Shown: in pieces, positions 11,300 through 23,411 of the stretch | Layout of the letters: each line of letters begins with the position of its first letter | Numbering within the stretch: position 1 is the stretch's first letter | Origin: Massospora cicadina | Taxonomy: Eukaryota > Entomophthoromycota > Entomophthoromycetes > Entomophthorales > Entomophthoraceae | Reading direction: 5' to 3' | Length of the DNA stretch: 64,000 nucleotides | Assembly (NCBI GenBank): GCA_022478985.1 | Contig: JAKSZP010000120.1 | Coordinates: 124,001-188,000 of the forward strand | Notes under the pieces: model-generated | What the model saw: the letters and a program-made list of their open reading frames with translations, nothing else | Databases searched by the model: none | What the model was told of the DNA's origin: nothing | Made by a program: the position numbers and the translations under genes

Positions 11300-11620
11300 C
11301 ATTCAAAGGGGCGATTACAATAGACCCAGAGCCCATTGTAATTGAGGGCACGGAGGAAGCTGAGGTTGTGGCCATCCTGGCTTCCTGTCACTCATGCTGC
11401 TCCATTCAATTTTTAGTTGCATAGAAAGGCTATCCGTCTTACAAAAATAGCTGGGTTGGTGCTAGGGACTATGCCAACTGTTCTGAGCTGGTTGAGGCTT
11501 TCCATGCTACCCACCCTGATGCTCCTAGCCCTCCCCCAAAAATTGCTATGCTAATGGTGATTAAGTTGCCCAAGGCCCACAATAATGTGGCTCTCACTTA
11601 ATTCCACAATGGTGGCGCCC
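11300..11620 (+). pseudogene. Gypsy-1 C-terminal chromodomain
   Basis: The frame across 11310-11540 reads EGTEEAEVVAILAS, IQFLVA*KGYPSYKNSWV, then ELVEAFHATHPDAP. This is the chromodomain pattern (VEAIL...YLVKWKGY...W.P...L..AFH). Its place after the integrase defines the chromovirus group. One stop replaces the conserved Trp of WKGY, and the first Cys/Arg-rich loop is altered. Confidence 0.8.
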
Positions 11621-11629
11621 CCATTTTGC

Positions 11630-11641
11630 AAAAGGGAAGGG
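11630..11641 (+). promoter_or_regulatory. Gypsy-1 polypurine tract
   Basis: The purine-rich AAAAGGGAAGGG lies immediately before the 3' LTR start (TAATATAAGTCTGG), where plus-strand DNA priming occurs in LTR elements. Confidence 0.6.
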
Positions 11642-12058
11642 TAATATAAGTCTGGGGGAGTGCTCCCTCTGTTTGTATTAGGGGGTGTTTCCTTTCTCAT
11701 CCAAGAAGGGGCCAATAAGGCTGGCGGCACCCCTTATCCTCCAGGGAACCTCACTCATGTGGTTGACAAGCGGTGGGTGACGGGGTACCCTATGAGAATT
11801 TCACCCCAACCCCAGTTCTTACATCCAAAGAATTAACGGGGAAAATTAAGGAAATCTGTATCAAGTAAGCAATGAATTAGCACCCATATGGGGAAAAGGG
11901 GCAGAGTGTCTTAACAGCAGAAAAAATTTGATGTTAATAGTTGACAATTGTAAAATATTAGCAACAAAGACTGATGGGTGCACATTTTCAGTACCCAAAT
12001 CATCTAGTATCTAATCATTAACAACACTTTCCAATGGCATCAGACCATTGGGAAATGT
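11642..12058 (+). repeat. Gypsy-1 3' LTR, first part
   Basis: Matches 5508-5930 of the 5' LTR, including AAGTCTGGGGGAG, CATCCAAGAAGGGGCC, CATGTGGTTGACAAG and GTTAATAGTTGACAATTG. It stops at AGACCATTGGGAAATGT, the target-site copy of LINE-D, and continues at 20123. Confidence 0.88.
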
Positions 12059-12226
12059 TCTCGCAAACATCAATTTTAATTTAAAAGTGACAAGACCAAG
12101 TATAGAGAGAATATCCGCCTGCCAGTGAGTACTGCAACTATAGAGCAGTACCCCACGGCCAACCACCCAAGCTTAGGGAAGTCAATCTGCCCATCTGTGT
12201 GAAGCACATAGATATGGATGGCTTGA

Positions 12227-15200
12227 TTGTACCGATATAAAATAATAACGAAGGACGCCAAGATGGACGTACCATTTGATGGGCTTCCCACTGGCCTAGG
12301 TCCCCATACAACTAATAATGGGGAAGGCCTGAATAACCCATGCACTTCATATAATGATTTGGTGGCACGAATTACAATGAAACGCGCAAATGCATCAAAG
12401 GGTCACAAAAGAACCCTTGCAACAAGCGTGGATAATGGGACCAACTCCCCAGGATTGGTGTCTGCTGACAACCAGATGACAGGAGTTACCCTTGGGGAGC
12501 AAGGACCAATGCCAAGAACAGCGGTGTTGGGGATATTCCCCACCAAACCTCAATCAGTAGAGGGGATTGGGGCCTCGCAGGGTAAAACAATTTTTTTGAT
12601 AGACAAAAAATCTGGATGAAGTATCGGTTGGATCCAAAACTGACTTGGATTTGATCAACAAAAATCAGCCACACAAATTTAACAGGTCAACAGCATAAAA
12701 AGTTTTCTGCCAATAAAGAGAAACTTACCAAATACATTAGGAGTATTCAAGTGAAGAAGTCAGGCACCAGTTCTGACAAGGCCCAGTTGGGGGGGAGAAT
12801 GGTCCCTGACCAAAATTGATCTGGCAACCTGAGCAAATTGTTGTGCATGATCCCTGATGCACCATTTGGCGCAATCCCCAATGAATTCATGTTGACAGTG
12901 GGGGCTAGATCAACTAAGAATCAATGACCAAATCTGAAGGGACCATCGAGAACAAACCCTGACAATTTCAAGTTGATGGAGGGAGCTAGATTAGCACAAA
13001 GTCAATTGCTGAACCAATACAAACCATCTGGGACCAACCCCAATGGAGGTGAAGCTATATTGGAGACCAAAATGAGGGATTGGACACTTGAGAAAAGTTG
13101 GCAAAAAAACTAAATGTGCTACTGGAAGGGACCAAAACCCCAACAGTGGTCAAGTCGGCAGCCAGGGCCCCAATGAAATATACCCCAGTTCAGACAGACA
13201 TGTTAGCGCATCATGGCATGTCTGCCCATGAAATCAACAATGGGAGGCCTTTCAGTTTTCTTACTCAACGGCGACTCAATGGGTCTCCAAAAATATCAAA
13301 CTGGCATTGCAGCTACTTGGCGAGACCACAAGTTTTCTTCTGAAGTGGCCAAATGCTGGCTCAATACCCAATCTTGATCAACATGGCGGTACTTTTCAAG
13401 GCGTTGCGGGTTTGGACTGAAGACACCCTGGAATGGATGAAATCCCCATGGAGAACAAGGTGATCAAGGCCACAATTCATGAAGATTTAAAACCAGCGGC
13501 TGAGAAGGCCTGGATGGAAGCCTGCATCGACCTTTTTAAACGCAATGGAGTATAGCAAAGCTGGTATATCAGCACAATCCGCTCAAGCTGTTGGGAGATT
13601 GGGCCTCAACCCAACAGAATTAGCCAAATATGCAAAACGATTTCTGAACATCTCGACCGCCCTTGAATAGGCCTGACACACCATTCCAGTAGACACAGCA
13701 CTAGAATGGTATAATACCACATTCTCCCCAGAGGAGGTGCTACCTTGGATAATGACCAGGTTCAAGGCCACCAAGGCCCTACACTGGTCGTACACCCAAA
13801 TCCCACCAGCCACTGCACCAGACCTGATGAAAGTGGGCTGGACAAAGAAAAAAGCAGTGGAGTGGGTACCCTTCCGGGATTGGTCACTGGAGGAGGCCAT
13901 TAACTGGTCCACCAATGGATTCACCCAATGGAAATGAAATACTGGTTCTGAGTGGGGGCCAGTATGGACCTAGTGCGCGAATGGGTAGATATGGGGGTGA
14001 CAAAACCTATTCACAAAACCCTTAGAGGCTGACCCTTCCCTATCAAAAAGTGGAAAATATGGCGTGACGTCTCAACAATTGCCAAAGCTGTAGACTGGGA
14101 TGCAGCGGGGTTCACCCCAGAGTCAGCCCAACCATGGATGGAACATGAGATTTCACCACAGGTGGCAATGGCACTGAAAGGGGTCATGACCCCAGATCTG
14201 GGCTGAGAATGGCTCAAAGCGGGAATTTGCATCAAAACCATCCAGGATTGGAAGCAACCCTTCCCTGAACTGACGCTAGCTGCCCCATATTCTACCGAAG
14301 GTTTCACTCCCTCTGAAGCATTCCAATGGAGCAAGGTGGGAGTTCTGGCAGCCATGGCATGAATATTTACAGATGGGGGCTGGAATAGTGTCACATTAAG
14401 GGACCGGTACTGGAGTAGTTTGGTTACGGTGGTGGTCCTTCAAAAATACCTACACCCAACGTGCGCCCAGAATCCGCCCTCAAGTGGTACTGACTGGGTT
14501 TCTCACCAATGGATGCCCTCGAGTGGCAAAACCTTGAGATTGGAGTGCAAATGGCTAAAATTATCAGTCACTGAGGGATCAACATTCATCAAATTGAAGC
14601 ATTTCTCAATTGGGGGTTCAGACTTGATGAATCGGTAAGCTGGATTTTGAAGGGGAAGACCCCCGCTGATGTGCCCAAACTAAGCGTGAAAACCAAGTCC
14701 TACAGTGCAGTGGCAGCGCATACCAATGAAAAACCTGGAACGGAGCAGGAAGCCACATTGAATATATTTTCCAATTAATCAGTGGAGGCTTTACAACTAC
14801 CAGGCGCCAAAATTGTACCTAAAGGACGCTATCCAAATTCACCTGCAGCTAGTGGAGGAGGAAGAATGGTCTGACCTGATAATGTCAATTTATCAGGAAC
14901 TCAACAAAGTCCTAGCAGGAGGGGACTTCAATCACCACTGGGTACCCAAATGAGGGTATATAGATATAGCAATTCCAGGCGAATTGGAATGTAATAAACA
15001 CCTCGAAATTGGCATCAAGTACAAGGGGATTTATCTGTGAATGGAGCTGACCAGATATGCCAACTGAACAGCAAGGTATTAACCTTCCAGAACCTCCCAA
15101 CTGATCATAAATGGGAGTGGGTGCACAAAGCAATCCAGACCAGATTATTGTACTATGGGGATCTACAAGAATTTTGGCAAGCTGGCTGCAATTACATCGC

Positions 15201-15905
15201 AAAGTGCCTCCACCCCCAGACAGTGGAAGCGCTCTATGAACTGGCACCCTGGATGAAGCCAAAAAATAGCCCTGACCCAATTCATCCGCCTGCCCAGCCT
15301 AAACAGGGTAGTATACTTCAAACAAGAAGATGCCAAACAAGTGTGCCAGTTCTTTTACCAGACTGGCCACACAATGGCTCAATGCCATCACCGCAAAGGT
15401 AAGACAACTCAGGAGTACAAATATGACCACATCAGGGGGGTCACCAAGGTCAGTACCAAGACTTTCCTCCGCCTGAAAGCCAGAGAATGGATCCCGCATA
15501 ACCTAATGGAGGTCACGGACATGAAACGCCAACAACAAGAGTTGGACCTGGCACATAGTGAAGCATGGGAGCAAGAAGCAGCCAAGCGACCTGAAGCAGA
15601 TGATGAGCCATTTATAAATCCAACCCCCAAATTGTATGTAATGGACAAAAAGAATGGATCCTGAACTAATGGAGCCACACCCATCCCAAGTGGAATGGAC
15701 GATCCATGAGGAGGAAAGATGGCAAAAGGAAAGCCTGAAGAAATCACCCAAGAAGGGACAGATGCAGGATGCCAATAAATCGAAATCAAAGCCTGCCAAT
15801 CTGAAAGCAAATACTAAATCTAATTGGAAGTCATCAGCAAACAAACCCGAGGAGACTGGCAAAAGATCAGTAAATGTGACGAAATTGGAAAAGTCAGACA
15901 GATGA
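12227..15905 (+). pseudogene. LINE-D ORF1: Trp-repeat domain plus CCHC-type knuckle
   Basis: The start codon cannot be fixed. Between about 13330 and 14660 the translation consists largely of a 13-residue unit ending in Trp with consensus xxxGFTPEEAxxW. Examples are FSPEEVLPW, FKATKALHW, WSLEEAINW, GFTPMEMKYW, GASMDLVREW, GFTPESAQPW, GFTPSEAFQW and GFSPMDALEW, spread over shifting frames. At 15344-15385 a knuckle reads CQFFYQTGHTMAQC, a CCHC motif with Phe in place of the second Cys. A Lys-rich region (about 15710-15900) follows. The protein presumably bound element RNA. The function of the Trp repeats is unknown to me. Confidence 0.7.
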
Positions 15906-16259
15906 TCACCAACTAAAAAAAAAGAGTGCAGCTGACAAATTGAATGAAGGGGAGAGAATCCAAATGATGGAGGAGGGGGAATCCGCCACTCCACCAATAG
16001 GGGACAAAGGGCACCAGGACCCAATCATAAAGCCATCCCCATTATCCATTGATATGGAGATGGGGAAAGTGACCAAATTCCCAGTGCACAGGATGCCAAG
16101 GAATATAATCCCAGTCCTGACCAACCGTCCCCAAAAGCCGAGCAATAACCCCCGCCAACCATTGATGCCATCTTCAGCTAACAAACAGACCTCAGTACAT
16201 GACTCAATCCATAACCCAGATAACACTAATCCTCATACCCATGGGTCAGGCAGCTGGAA

Positions 16260-19200
16260 ATGAGGATTGCGACCACAAATGCTCAGGGGATGGTGAGCAT
16301 ACAAATGAGGAGGAGGAAGATGCACCAATTAAAAACTAATAATAATATTGACTTAATTTTTATTTCAGAAATGCAAGCTGGTAACCAAAAGGAAATGGTG
16401 CTGAGCTCAAACTGTGATGCGATGAACCACTCGTGGTCCCGCCAAATAGGCTACCAAGCCCTCTGGACGGATCATGTGGCAATAGTCATAATGGACAAGA
16501 AAATAGACCTGGAATTTGTGGAGGAAACTCATGCTGGAAGGATCTTGATAGTGACAGCTACAAACATAGAAACTGGCAAGAGCATACAAGTGGTGGCAGT
16601 CTACGCTCCACTGAAGCTCCACAAAAACTGTATTTTTTGGGAATATTTAGCAGAGGTGCCTTATGAACCGACGACTGCAATAGCAGGAGACCTGAATTGT
16701 TGGATGAATGTGGGCTGGAATATGTTCCTGATGAGAGAATGTCCCAACAGAAAGGCTGATGAGATGCTGGACTACTTAGTTTAATTGGGGATGTGCCTAA
16801 CGATTGACAAAGATGACAATAACCTGGCCAACTTAATGTGATGGTCATACAGCTCCGCTGGATCCCCACAGTCCAGATCAAATTTAGACTACATCCTAGT
16901 GTCATCAGATCTCAAACTGATGACGTCCAACACTGAGATCAGCATAAACGCTGAGAGTGACCACATGGTCGTCCATGTGAAATATCAATCCTGATGAACC
17001 CCTGAGGAATCACAAATGGCAGCTGGCACCAGCCACGCTGAGGGACAGAAAATGATGCCAAAAAATCGACGCTGGACTGGATCAACTGGTCGCATATCTG
17101 GATAGCCGCTCAGAGTTGGACCCACAAGAACTATGGACTTGGATCAAAGCAAAACTGAAGCACAATAGCATGAAGTTCAAAAAAGTGACCTCCTACAAGC
17201 AAACTGCCGACACAAAACAGCTGAAGTCTAAGTTAGAAAGGCTGAGGCTCACCCGGCAGGACAGCAAAGACTAGTGGAGCGAGTACCAAACAATGCACAA
17301 AAAGTATCAGGCCCTAATGTTGAAGAAAGAATCGGAGCAATGGACCAATGCTAATTACTGATATCAGAGCCTAGTGGGGACAATGACCAAAGAGGGCCTG
17401 AAGCACCTCAAGGAAATCTGAACCAGGGCTAGGGTACAGGAAGTGAAGACAGTGAAAGGGGAAGTATCAACAGACCCAGAAACAATCAAGCGCGAGGTTG
17501 AGAAATTTAATGGTGAACTTTTCTGATAATGAGAAACAAGCAAATCGGTGACAAATACCCTAATAGACCTGGCCAAGCTGGCACTGGGGGGCTGTACGTC
17601 AGAAGATGTCACCAAATTATTTACCAAAATCTCTATGGATGAAGTTAAGAGGGCGCTAAAGGAGTTGCCAAGGATGAAAGTACCAGGCCCCAACAATATG
17701 TGTGCAGAAATATACAGCGCATTCCGCGACCACATCACGCTGGAGCTCAAAGCCCTCTTTAACCACTGTTTAAAAAATGGCCAGAAAATTCTGGGGGGCC
17801 AGGAGACCTGAATTGTACTCTTGTACAAAAAGGGACTCTGATGACAACTTTGGAACTGGCACCTGATCGCACTATCAAATGCAACTTATAAACTGCTCAT
17901 GTGCATACTATCTAATCAGCTGATGGCAACAGCACCGCGCATGCTCCATAAGGCCCAGAATGGATTTGTCAAAGACCGGAGTATATGGGACAGCATTGGT
18001 TCAGTCCAAAGCATACTCCAGGATGTGAGGGGAATTGAGCAGGGGTATCTTATGTTCCTCGACGTGGAAAAGACATATGACCAAGTAGCGAGGTCATTCC
18101 TACACAAGGTGTTAAAGGCAGTTGTTATCTTCAACACTTTTAAAGCATGGATAACAACGCTGTACTCAGGCCTGGTACCAAAGGTGATTGTTGCAGATGT
18201 CGTAACCAATGAAATTCTGGTTGGGCAGGGTCTCCAATAAGGCGACCCTATGTAACCTATACTGTTTAATTTTGCAGCCAACATTTTGCTGGCAACAGTG
18301 GACGTGAAACTCTGGTGCCTAGTCCACCCTAAATCAAACGCCACTGAAAATGCTGGCATTCTCCAATGACACAGTAGTAGGCATAAGCTTTCTGACCGAC
18401 CTCCAGGGCGCCAAGGAACTATTAGACCTATACCAGCTAGTTTTGAAAGTAAAAGTCAACTTGGTAAAAACCTCAGTAATAAGGATTGGCAACCCAAACT
18501 TCATCCCGCCAACTGACACAACGCCAATCATGAATTCCCAGACAATCCAATAACTCATGATACTATTCAATGATAAGGACCTGTGGTACTGGAAAAACGA
18601 ACAGGAAGTATTGTCAAGATTATTAATCTGAATGGCATTCTGGAAGAATTCCAGACTATGCCTTGAAGAGAAAGTGCAGGCAATCAACATCTTCATCTTC
18701 TCAAAGTTGTGGTATGTCACTCATGTGATGCCAATGAGCCTGAACCTAAAGAAGAAAATCAGGGCAATGCTCCGAACCTTTCTGTGGTTCAAGACAAAGG
18801 TGGCGCCAATAGTGCTGGAAACCCTGTCAAAACCAAAGAACGAAGGAGGCATGCGCTTCCTGGACTTTGAATCTCACGCTCAGCAAATATGGGGGAAGTC
18901 ACTCCTTAAGCTAACACAGATGCACATGCGTTGACTGACCCTAGCGTGGGGCATGAACTGGGCAAGAGCTCAAGGTCTTCAAGAGCTGGTCTCACCCTGC
19001 TCAATACATGAATGGATGACACACCACCCATGGATAACCTCCCAAAAGGGTACTCCACACTACTGGCGACTATGAAATCGGGCTGTGTGCCAGGGTGGAT
19101 GGTCATTCAAGCGATCAGCCCAAGACACCAACCAAATCCAAAAGGACTTTGAGGCCCATAATTCCACAATGATTTTCGCAATAAGCTGGGAGGAGCGTAA

Positions 19201-19702
19201 CTGAATCACCAATGAATATGCCACCAAGCCAATCAAAATAAGGTACAAATTGATGCTAATCAAGTATGGGGATCTGCTCCCAAAACTGGGGTGCAACCCA
19301 TTAACTTGACCACAAATCCTAAATGACTGGGCTACTAAAGGCAAAGACACCAACTACCCAACGAAGGAGTTGATTTTGGGCTTAAACTCCCGTTTGGTAA
19401 TGGCCAAACAGCGGTTGGTGACCTGGTGGACCCTAAACCACAAATTCAAATTGGGAAGGCACAGCAGGCCAGATTACCTTCACAAAGAGTGCCCAATATG
19501 CACCAAACTGGAAGAAGATATCACCCACCGTTATTATAATTGCGCCGTGTTCAAAAAATACTGGTCCACAATGCAACACATCCTATCAGGTGAACAATCA
19601 CCAATGGGAATACATCCATCACAGGATCTTTTCTTCACAAAAACCCTGAGAATGGCTCAAATCCAACTACAAGCCTTCATCTACCAGTTATTGTTAGGGT
19701 GA
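16260..19702 (+). pseudogene. LINE-D ORF2: APE endonuclease and reverse transcriptase (degenerate)
   Basis: Starts MRIATTNAQGM at 16260. Endonuclease blocks are AVYAPL, AGDLNCW, SNLDYILVSSDL and SDHMVVHV (to about 16980). RT blocks are MKVPGPNNMCAEIYSAF (17676 onward), NGFVKDRSIWDSI, FLDVEKTYDQV and LAFSNDTVVG, where the catalytic FADD reads FSND. The end carries CPICTKLEEDITHRYYNC (19490-19543), the usual C-terminal zinc motif of such ORF2 proteins. TGA, TAG and TAA codons are very common, mostly where Trp or Gln is expected. I see no RNase H domain. Confidence 0.85.
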
Positions 19703-20122
19703 TCATTGTGCACTCATTGCCAAGATTTTGAGCAATGAGCTACCCCACCACAGAGGTTTGGTATTGAAGACCATTCATATTATCTCTGATCAGCTCCGTT
19801 TGATCTCAAAATTTTTGCACATAATCCCCAGGTGTTATAAAGCCACACGTTTGGCTTTCCCCGCCAGATCATTCATTGTATGTGATGAGACAACTAATCA
19901 CTAAGAATAAAATGGCCTGTAAGCCCGCCAATGCTAGAACTGTGGTTAGTGATGGCATCGCCAATCAGCAATGGTTGGAGGTGCTAGAACTCTAGTGGCC
20001 CAAACTCCCAGTCTTATTTACCCTCAGCTAAATTGCCTGTATTCCGCCCTTCCCTCTTACTTTCCCATAAAATTTATTTTAAAATAAAGTACGGAGTTTA
20101 AAAAAAGACCATTGGGAAATGT

Positions 20123-20970
20123 GGTTGCAGGTTCAAAACTTTCTCCAGACATTTTGAGAACAAAGCCTGATGGGCATATACATTATATGATGGATGCTCC
20201 TAATTTTGAATTGTTGGAGGAACTCGCCAATGGCATTGAACCAATGGGTAATGCTAACGCCAGTTCAAAACCCTATCCAACAGTTCCCATTTGGTACAAC
20301 GGATGCCAGAGTAACTGGGTGCAGGTGGGATTGGGCATCCCAAACCCAATCCCAACCTCATGGGACCACCCCTACATGGGGTGACCTTGGGAGGTTCCCA
20401 CTGCCTGTTGGGCAAGATGCTGTCACTCTAGCCATCAAAACCAAAGAAAAATGCAGTTTGGGCATCCATGGATGAACTGACAGTGACTCAGCCCACTGCA
20501 GATAATTTGAAAGTTGGTTTGAAATAATTCATTACCCCTTGCTTGACATTTGCTGGGTTAGGCAAATCTCAAGGGCCCCAATCCTGAGTTTTTTTAAGCT
20601 ATTCCTAAATCAATCATCTATTAAAGCAGTTGTAACACACTGAGAAAATTGACGGTTGATTTTCTACTTTTAAAATCAAATAAAATCCCGTTCCCAAAAA
20701 CCATTTTTTTATTATGATGAGATTCAAACCACATAATCTGATCCCATTTTCCCAGCTCCCAAACCCACGAGCCCTGAAGTCATAACTGCCTGGCTTGTTG
20801 CAAGGTTGCTTTTTACAATAAAAGCCTTTTGACGCTTTCTGGTTTAATCTTTCTCAATATAACAAACGTTGTATATGCAGCAGCACCCCTGGCATTTGTG
20901 CTTGCCTTTTGGGTGTTTTTGCATCCAGACTGGCAGGCCAGTCTAAACTTTATCTGCCACTCACCTTACA
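20123..20970 (+). repeat. Gypsy-1 3' LTR, second part
   Basis: Continues the LTR from 12058 and matches 5930-7694 of the 5' LTR without the 0.9-kb insertion. It contains GATGCCAGAGTAAC, CACCCCTACATGGGGTGACC, GAGAAAATTGACGGTTGATT and CTGGCAGGCCAGTCTAAACT, and ends ...CACCTTACA at 20970. The two parts total about 1265 bp, equal to the 5' LTR after removal of its insertion. Confidence 0.88.
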
Positions 20971-21598
20971 GATATCATCATTGTGCTTTGTCAATTAACT
21001 TTTAAAAAGAAAGATAATTGGGATGGCTAGATTACCTAAGTGATAGTTGGATTGGCCTAAGTGAAACAGTAAGTGACAGCAGGCAAATGGACGATAATGA
21101 TTTTTTTATATCAGGAGGCATTTAGTTATGATGGTTTATGTAATTATTTTATAGAATAAATTATTGAATATGCATGTATGTATTAAGCCTCTCTTCCTAA
21201 ACTACTAGACAAAAATCCTTAAACTTAATACTATATTCTATAATATATATATATATATATAATTGTTCAGTTAATTTTATTGGTATGTCATGGTTGGAAA
21301 TATTTAAAAGAAGAGTGTCCTTCCAATATGGGTGTGATGGTACTTAGTGTTGAGCTCAGAATGACAGGGGCGCAGTTTGTCTAATGACTTTGGGATGAGA
21401 TGTTCTAGGGTGCTTTGTAAGGTATAAGTCTGTATAAATATATACCAAAGGCCCCTATAACATGCCAGAAGGCTGTAATGGAGGCAACTGTGGGCCTTAC
21501 TGGGGAACCCACCATGGGCAGGAGAGACAGATAGAGTGACAACTCCTCTGAATTCCATGATTGTTTATTGTATGCTTACATATTGAATGGTGTTAAGT
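20971..21598. other. Unassigned stretch between Gypsy-1 and Gypsy-2, with a (TA)n run
   Basis: It begins with GATAT, the possible target duplication of Gypsy-1, and contains a (TA)n microsatellite at about 21243-21261. I recognise no gene in it. Confidence 0.5.
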
Positions 21599-21897
21599 TT
21601 TAAGGGTCTCCACTGCACCTATTAGATTAGATGGATAATTCACCAATTTCATACAATGAATGGGAAAAGATCACAAGCCTATCTGCTGGAAAAGATAGTA
21701 GATCTGGGATACCTCCTTGACAAACGTTGTGTTTCCACCACACTTCATCTCAATTTTATTATCAGCCAAAAAGTGGGAAGTTAAATTCCGCTATGAAATT
21801 TCATTTGGCTGAAAATTATGTCAAGAAAATCAAGAGGATCTGTGATGAAACCACTTACAAGTGAGCATATCAGCTGAATCAATTATGGGGCCACAAG
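21599..21897 (+). repeat. Gypsy-2 5' LTR, part 1
   Basis: Aligns with 50237-50540. Shared blocks include GAAAAGATCACAAGCC, TGGAAAAGATAGTAGATCT, TCAATTTTATTATCAG and AAGAAAATCAAGAGGATC. It ends in AATTATGGGGCCACAAG (21881-21897), the target-site copy of LINE-A. The exact 5' end is uncertain by about 8 bases. Confidence 0.8.
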
Positions 21898-21991
21898 ACT
21901 TTTCTTTCTCGTTGCAAACACTTTTGCAACACATTCAATTTAAAACTAAATCAAGTTTGATAAATCTCATAAAGGAGATTAGTCTGCGCCC

Positions 21992-23266
21992 ATGTCAGGG
22001 AGCAGCTGGGCAAGTAAGGTAAGAGAAGCAGGTGGGAGGCCCGCAGCCTCTAACATTTGAAAACGCCCCGGAGAATCTGGCGGAATAGAAAAAAATCTAA
22101 AAAAACTGGCGGTCACAATTTCCCCGGAGATACTCACGTGGCAAGCACAATGCAACCAGTACATCAACACGCCACATTCCCAGCCACTTTTGTTGGTGGA
22201 ATTTGGAGTCCGTGTGTATCTGGACATCCAAAAAATGGCCCTATGGGAAAAATTTTGTGAAGATGTACACAAAATTTTCCCAACCGTGGTGTACGTTGCA
22301 CCTCACTCCATGTCACACAGTTGGCTGGACCTAGGTTTCTAAAGCAAAATAGCAGCAGATGAGGCTGCAGCGGTGCGCATAGTGGTCAACCTCCCCGAAG
22401 GGCAATGGGTCATCAAAACTAAACGCACCAGATGGACAAAATCAAACCAAATTTTCCTCACGTTTGACTTTTTGCCTACTACGGTAAAATGTGACATTTT
22501 GGAGCAACACCTGAAAGATGGTCTCGCCATATATGGCGAAATACAATCTTTCAAAATGCAACGTTTCATGCTGATGCCACACCTGTGCACTGGCAAAGCC
22601 ATCGCAGTTCTGACCCCAACCGAGGAGATTGTGAAAGACCTAACCCAGATCCTGCACTCCACCTTTATTGATATTGCAGGGCACACCACCCACCCATTCC
22701 AGGTAACCGTGGACAGCGCGCCCCCCATTTGCACCCACTGTGACGCATTTGGCCATAAGGTGCACGCATGCCCCATCAAAGAGGGTGTCACATTCCAAGA
22801 GCACCCCTCGGCGGCCATGGCCAGCAGAGAGGCGCACTACAAACCAACCGCAAGCACCAAGGAGGCTTTCCCGTGGGGAGCACAAGGCTGCTACCTATTG
22901 GTAAAGCCCATCTCCCCGCAGGAGCAGAAGAAGGCCAAGCAGGCCCATAGGACCGCAGCCAAGGAAGCGGCCAAGGCCACCACCACCATCCCACACTCAC
23001 AACACCAGGAGGACATGGAGACCTTCGCGGTGGAAGCAACTTGGGAATCCATCACCCATTCAGATTGGGAGGCCCATGCTGAACGGGACACTCAATCTGA
23101 GGATCCAATGGGAGATTTGATCTCACCCAATTGCTGCACCCAAGCCCCAGTCAAAATTGACTTGGGACCTATCCCAACTGAAAAATTTTTTTTTGCCCCA
23201 CTCGACAGTGCACCGAACTTATCTGCACCACAAATTTTTGTCCGACGTCGGGAAAACAAAAAGTGA
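21992..23266 (+). pseudogene. LINE-A ORF1: nucleic-acid-binding protein with CCHC knuckle, two in-frame stops
   Basis: One frame runs 425 codons from ATG at 21992, broken only by TGA at 22058 and TAA at 22340. After HSWLDLGF comes a Val/Pro-rich region, then QIFLTFDFLPTTV and LKDGLAIYGEIQSF, which resembles an RRM-like fold. The knuckle CTHCDAFGHKVHAC lies at 22730-22771 (C-x2-C-x4-H-x4-C). The tail is Ala/Lys- and acid-rich. ORF1 proteins of LINEs coat the element RNA. The ORF1-only elements in this window have the same order of DLGF, YG and knuckle motifs. Confidence 0.85.
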
Positions 23267-23411
23267 GGGCCAAAGCCAACGCGACTCTTTCCACAAAAAT
23301 TAACAAAAACCCTGATAGCGTTGCTGCTAATACCCGCGCTGCTGTGAAAGCCCGTGGGGACCTGGAAGAGGCTGGTGGGCCCGGGGCCCACCCCCTCACA
23401 CCTAAGGTGCA

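Larger units (their letters stand above)
12059..20105 (+). mobile_element. LINE-D: 8-kb non-LTR retrotransposon inside the Gypsy-1 3' LTR
   Basis: Flanked by the 17-bp duplication AGACCATTGGGAAATGT (12042-12058 and 20106-20122); the LTR reads continuously when it is removed. It has a very long ORF1 region with 13-residue Trp repeats and a CCHC-type knuckle, then an ORF2 with APE endonuclease, RT and a terminal zinc motif. It ends in an A-rich tail. It is unusually long because of its ORF1. Stops are dense, so it is inactive. Its tail only weakly resembles the tail shared by the other non-LTR elements here. Confidence 0.85.
5508..20970 (+). mobile_element. Gypsy-1: Ty3/Gypsy chromovirus, decayed, interrupted by LINE-D
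   Basis: LTR retrotransposon bounded by LTR copies at 5508-7694 and 11642-20970 and by a possible 5-bp target duplication GATAT (5503-5507 and 20971-20975). The LTRs reduce to about 1.26 kb each once the insertions are removed. Internal order is protease, RT, RNase H, integrase, chromodomain, which identifies Ty3/Gypsy of the chromovirus group. Only about 0.5 kb separates the 5' LTR from the protease, and I see no gag, so gag is probably deleted. The polyprotein has many stops and frame slips and is not functional. LTR start and PBS are not certain. Confidence 0.85.

Noticed and set aside
21243..21261. (TA)n run as a regulatory site or origin
   Set aside because: A simple microsatellite with no supporting context.
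22339..23091. Minus-strand open frames across LINE-A ORF1
   Set aside because: Antisense shadows of the ORF1 frame, which has the zinc knuckle and matches LINE-B.
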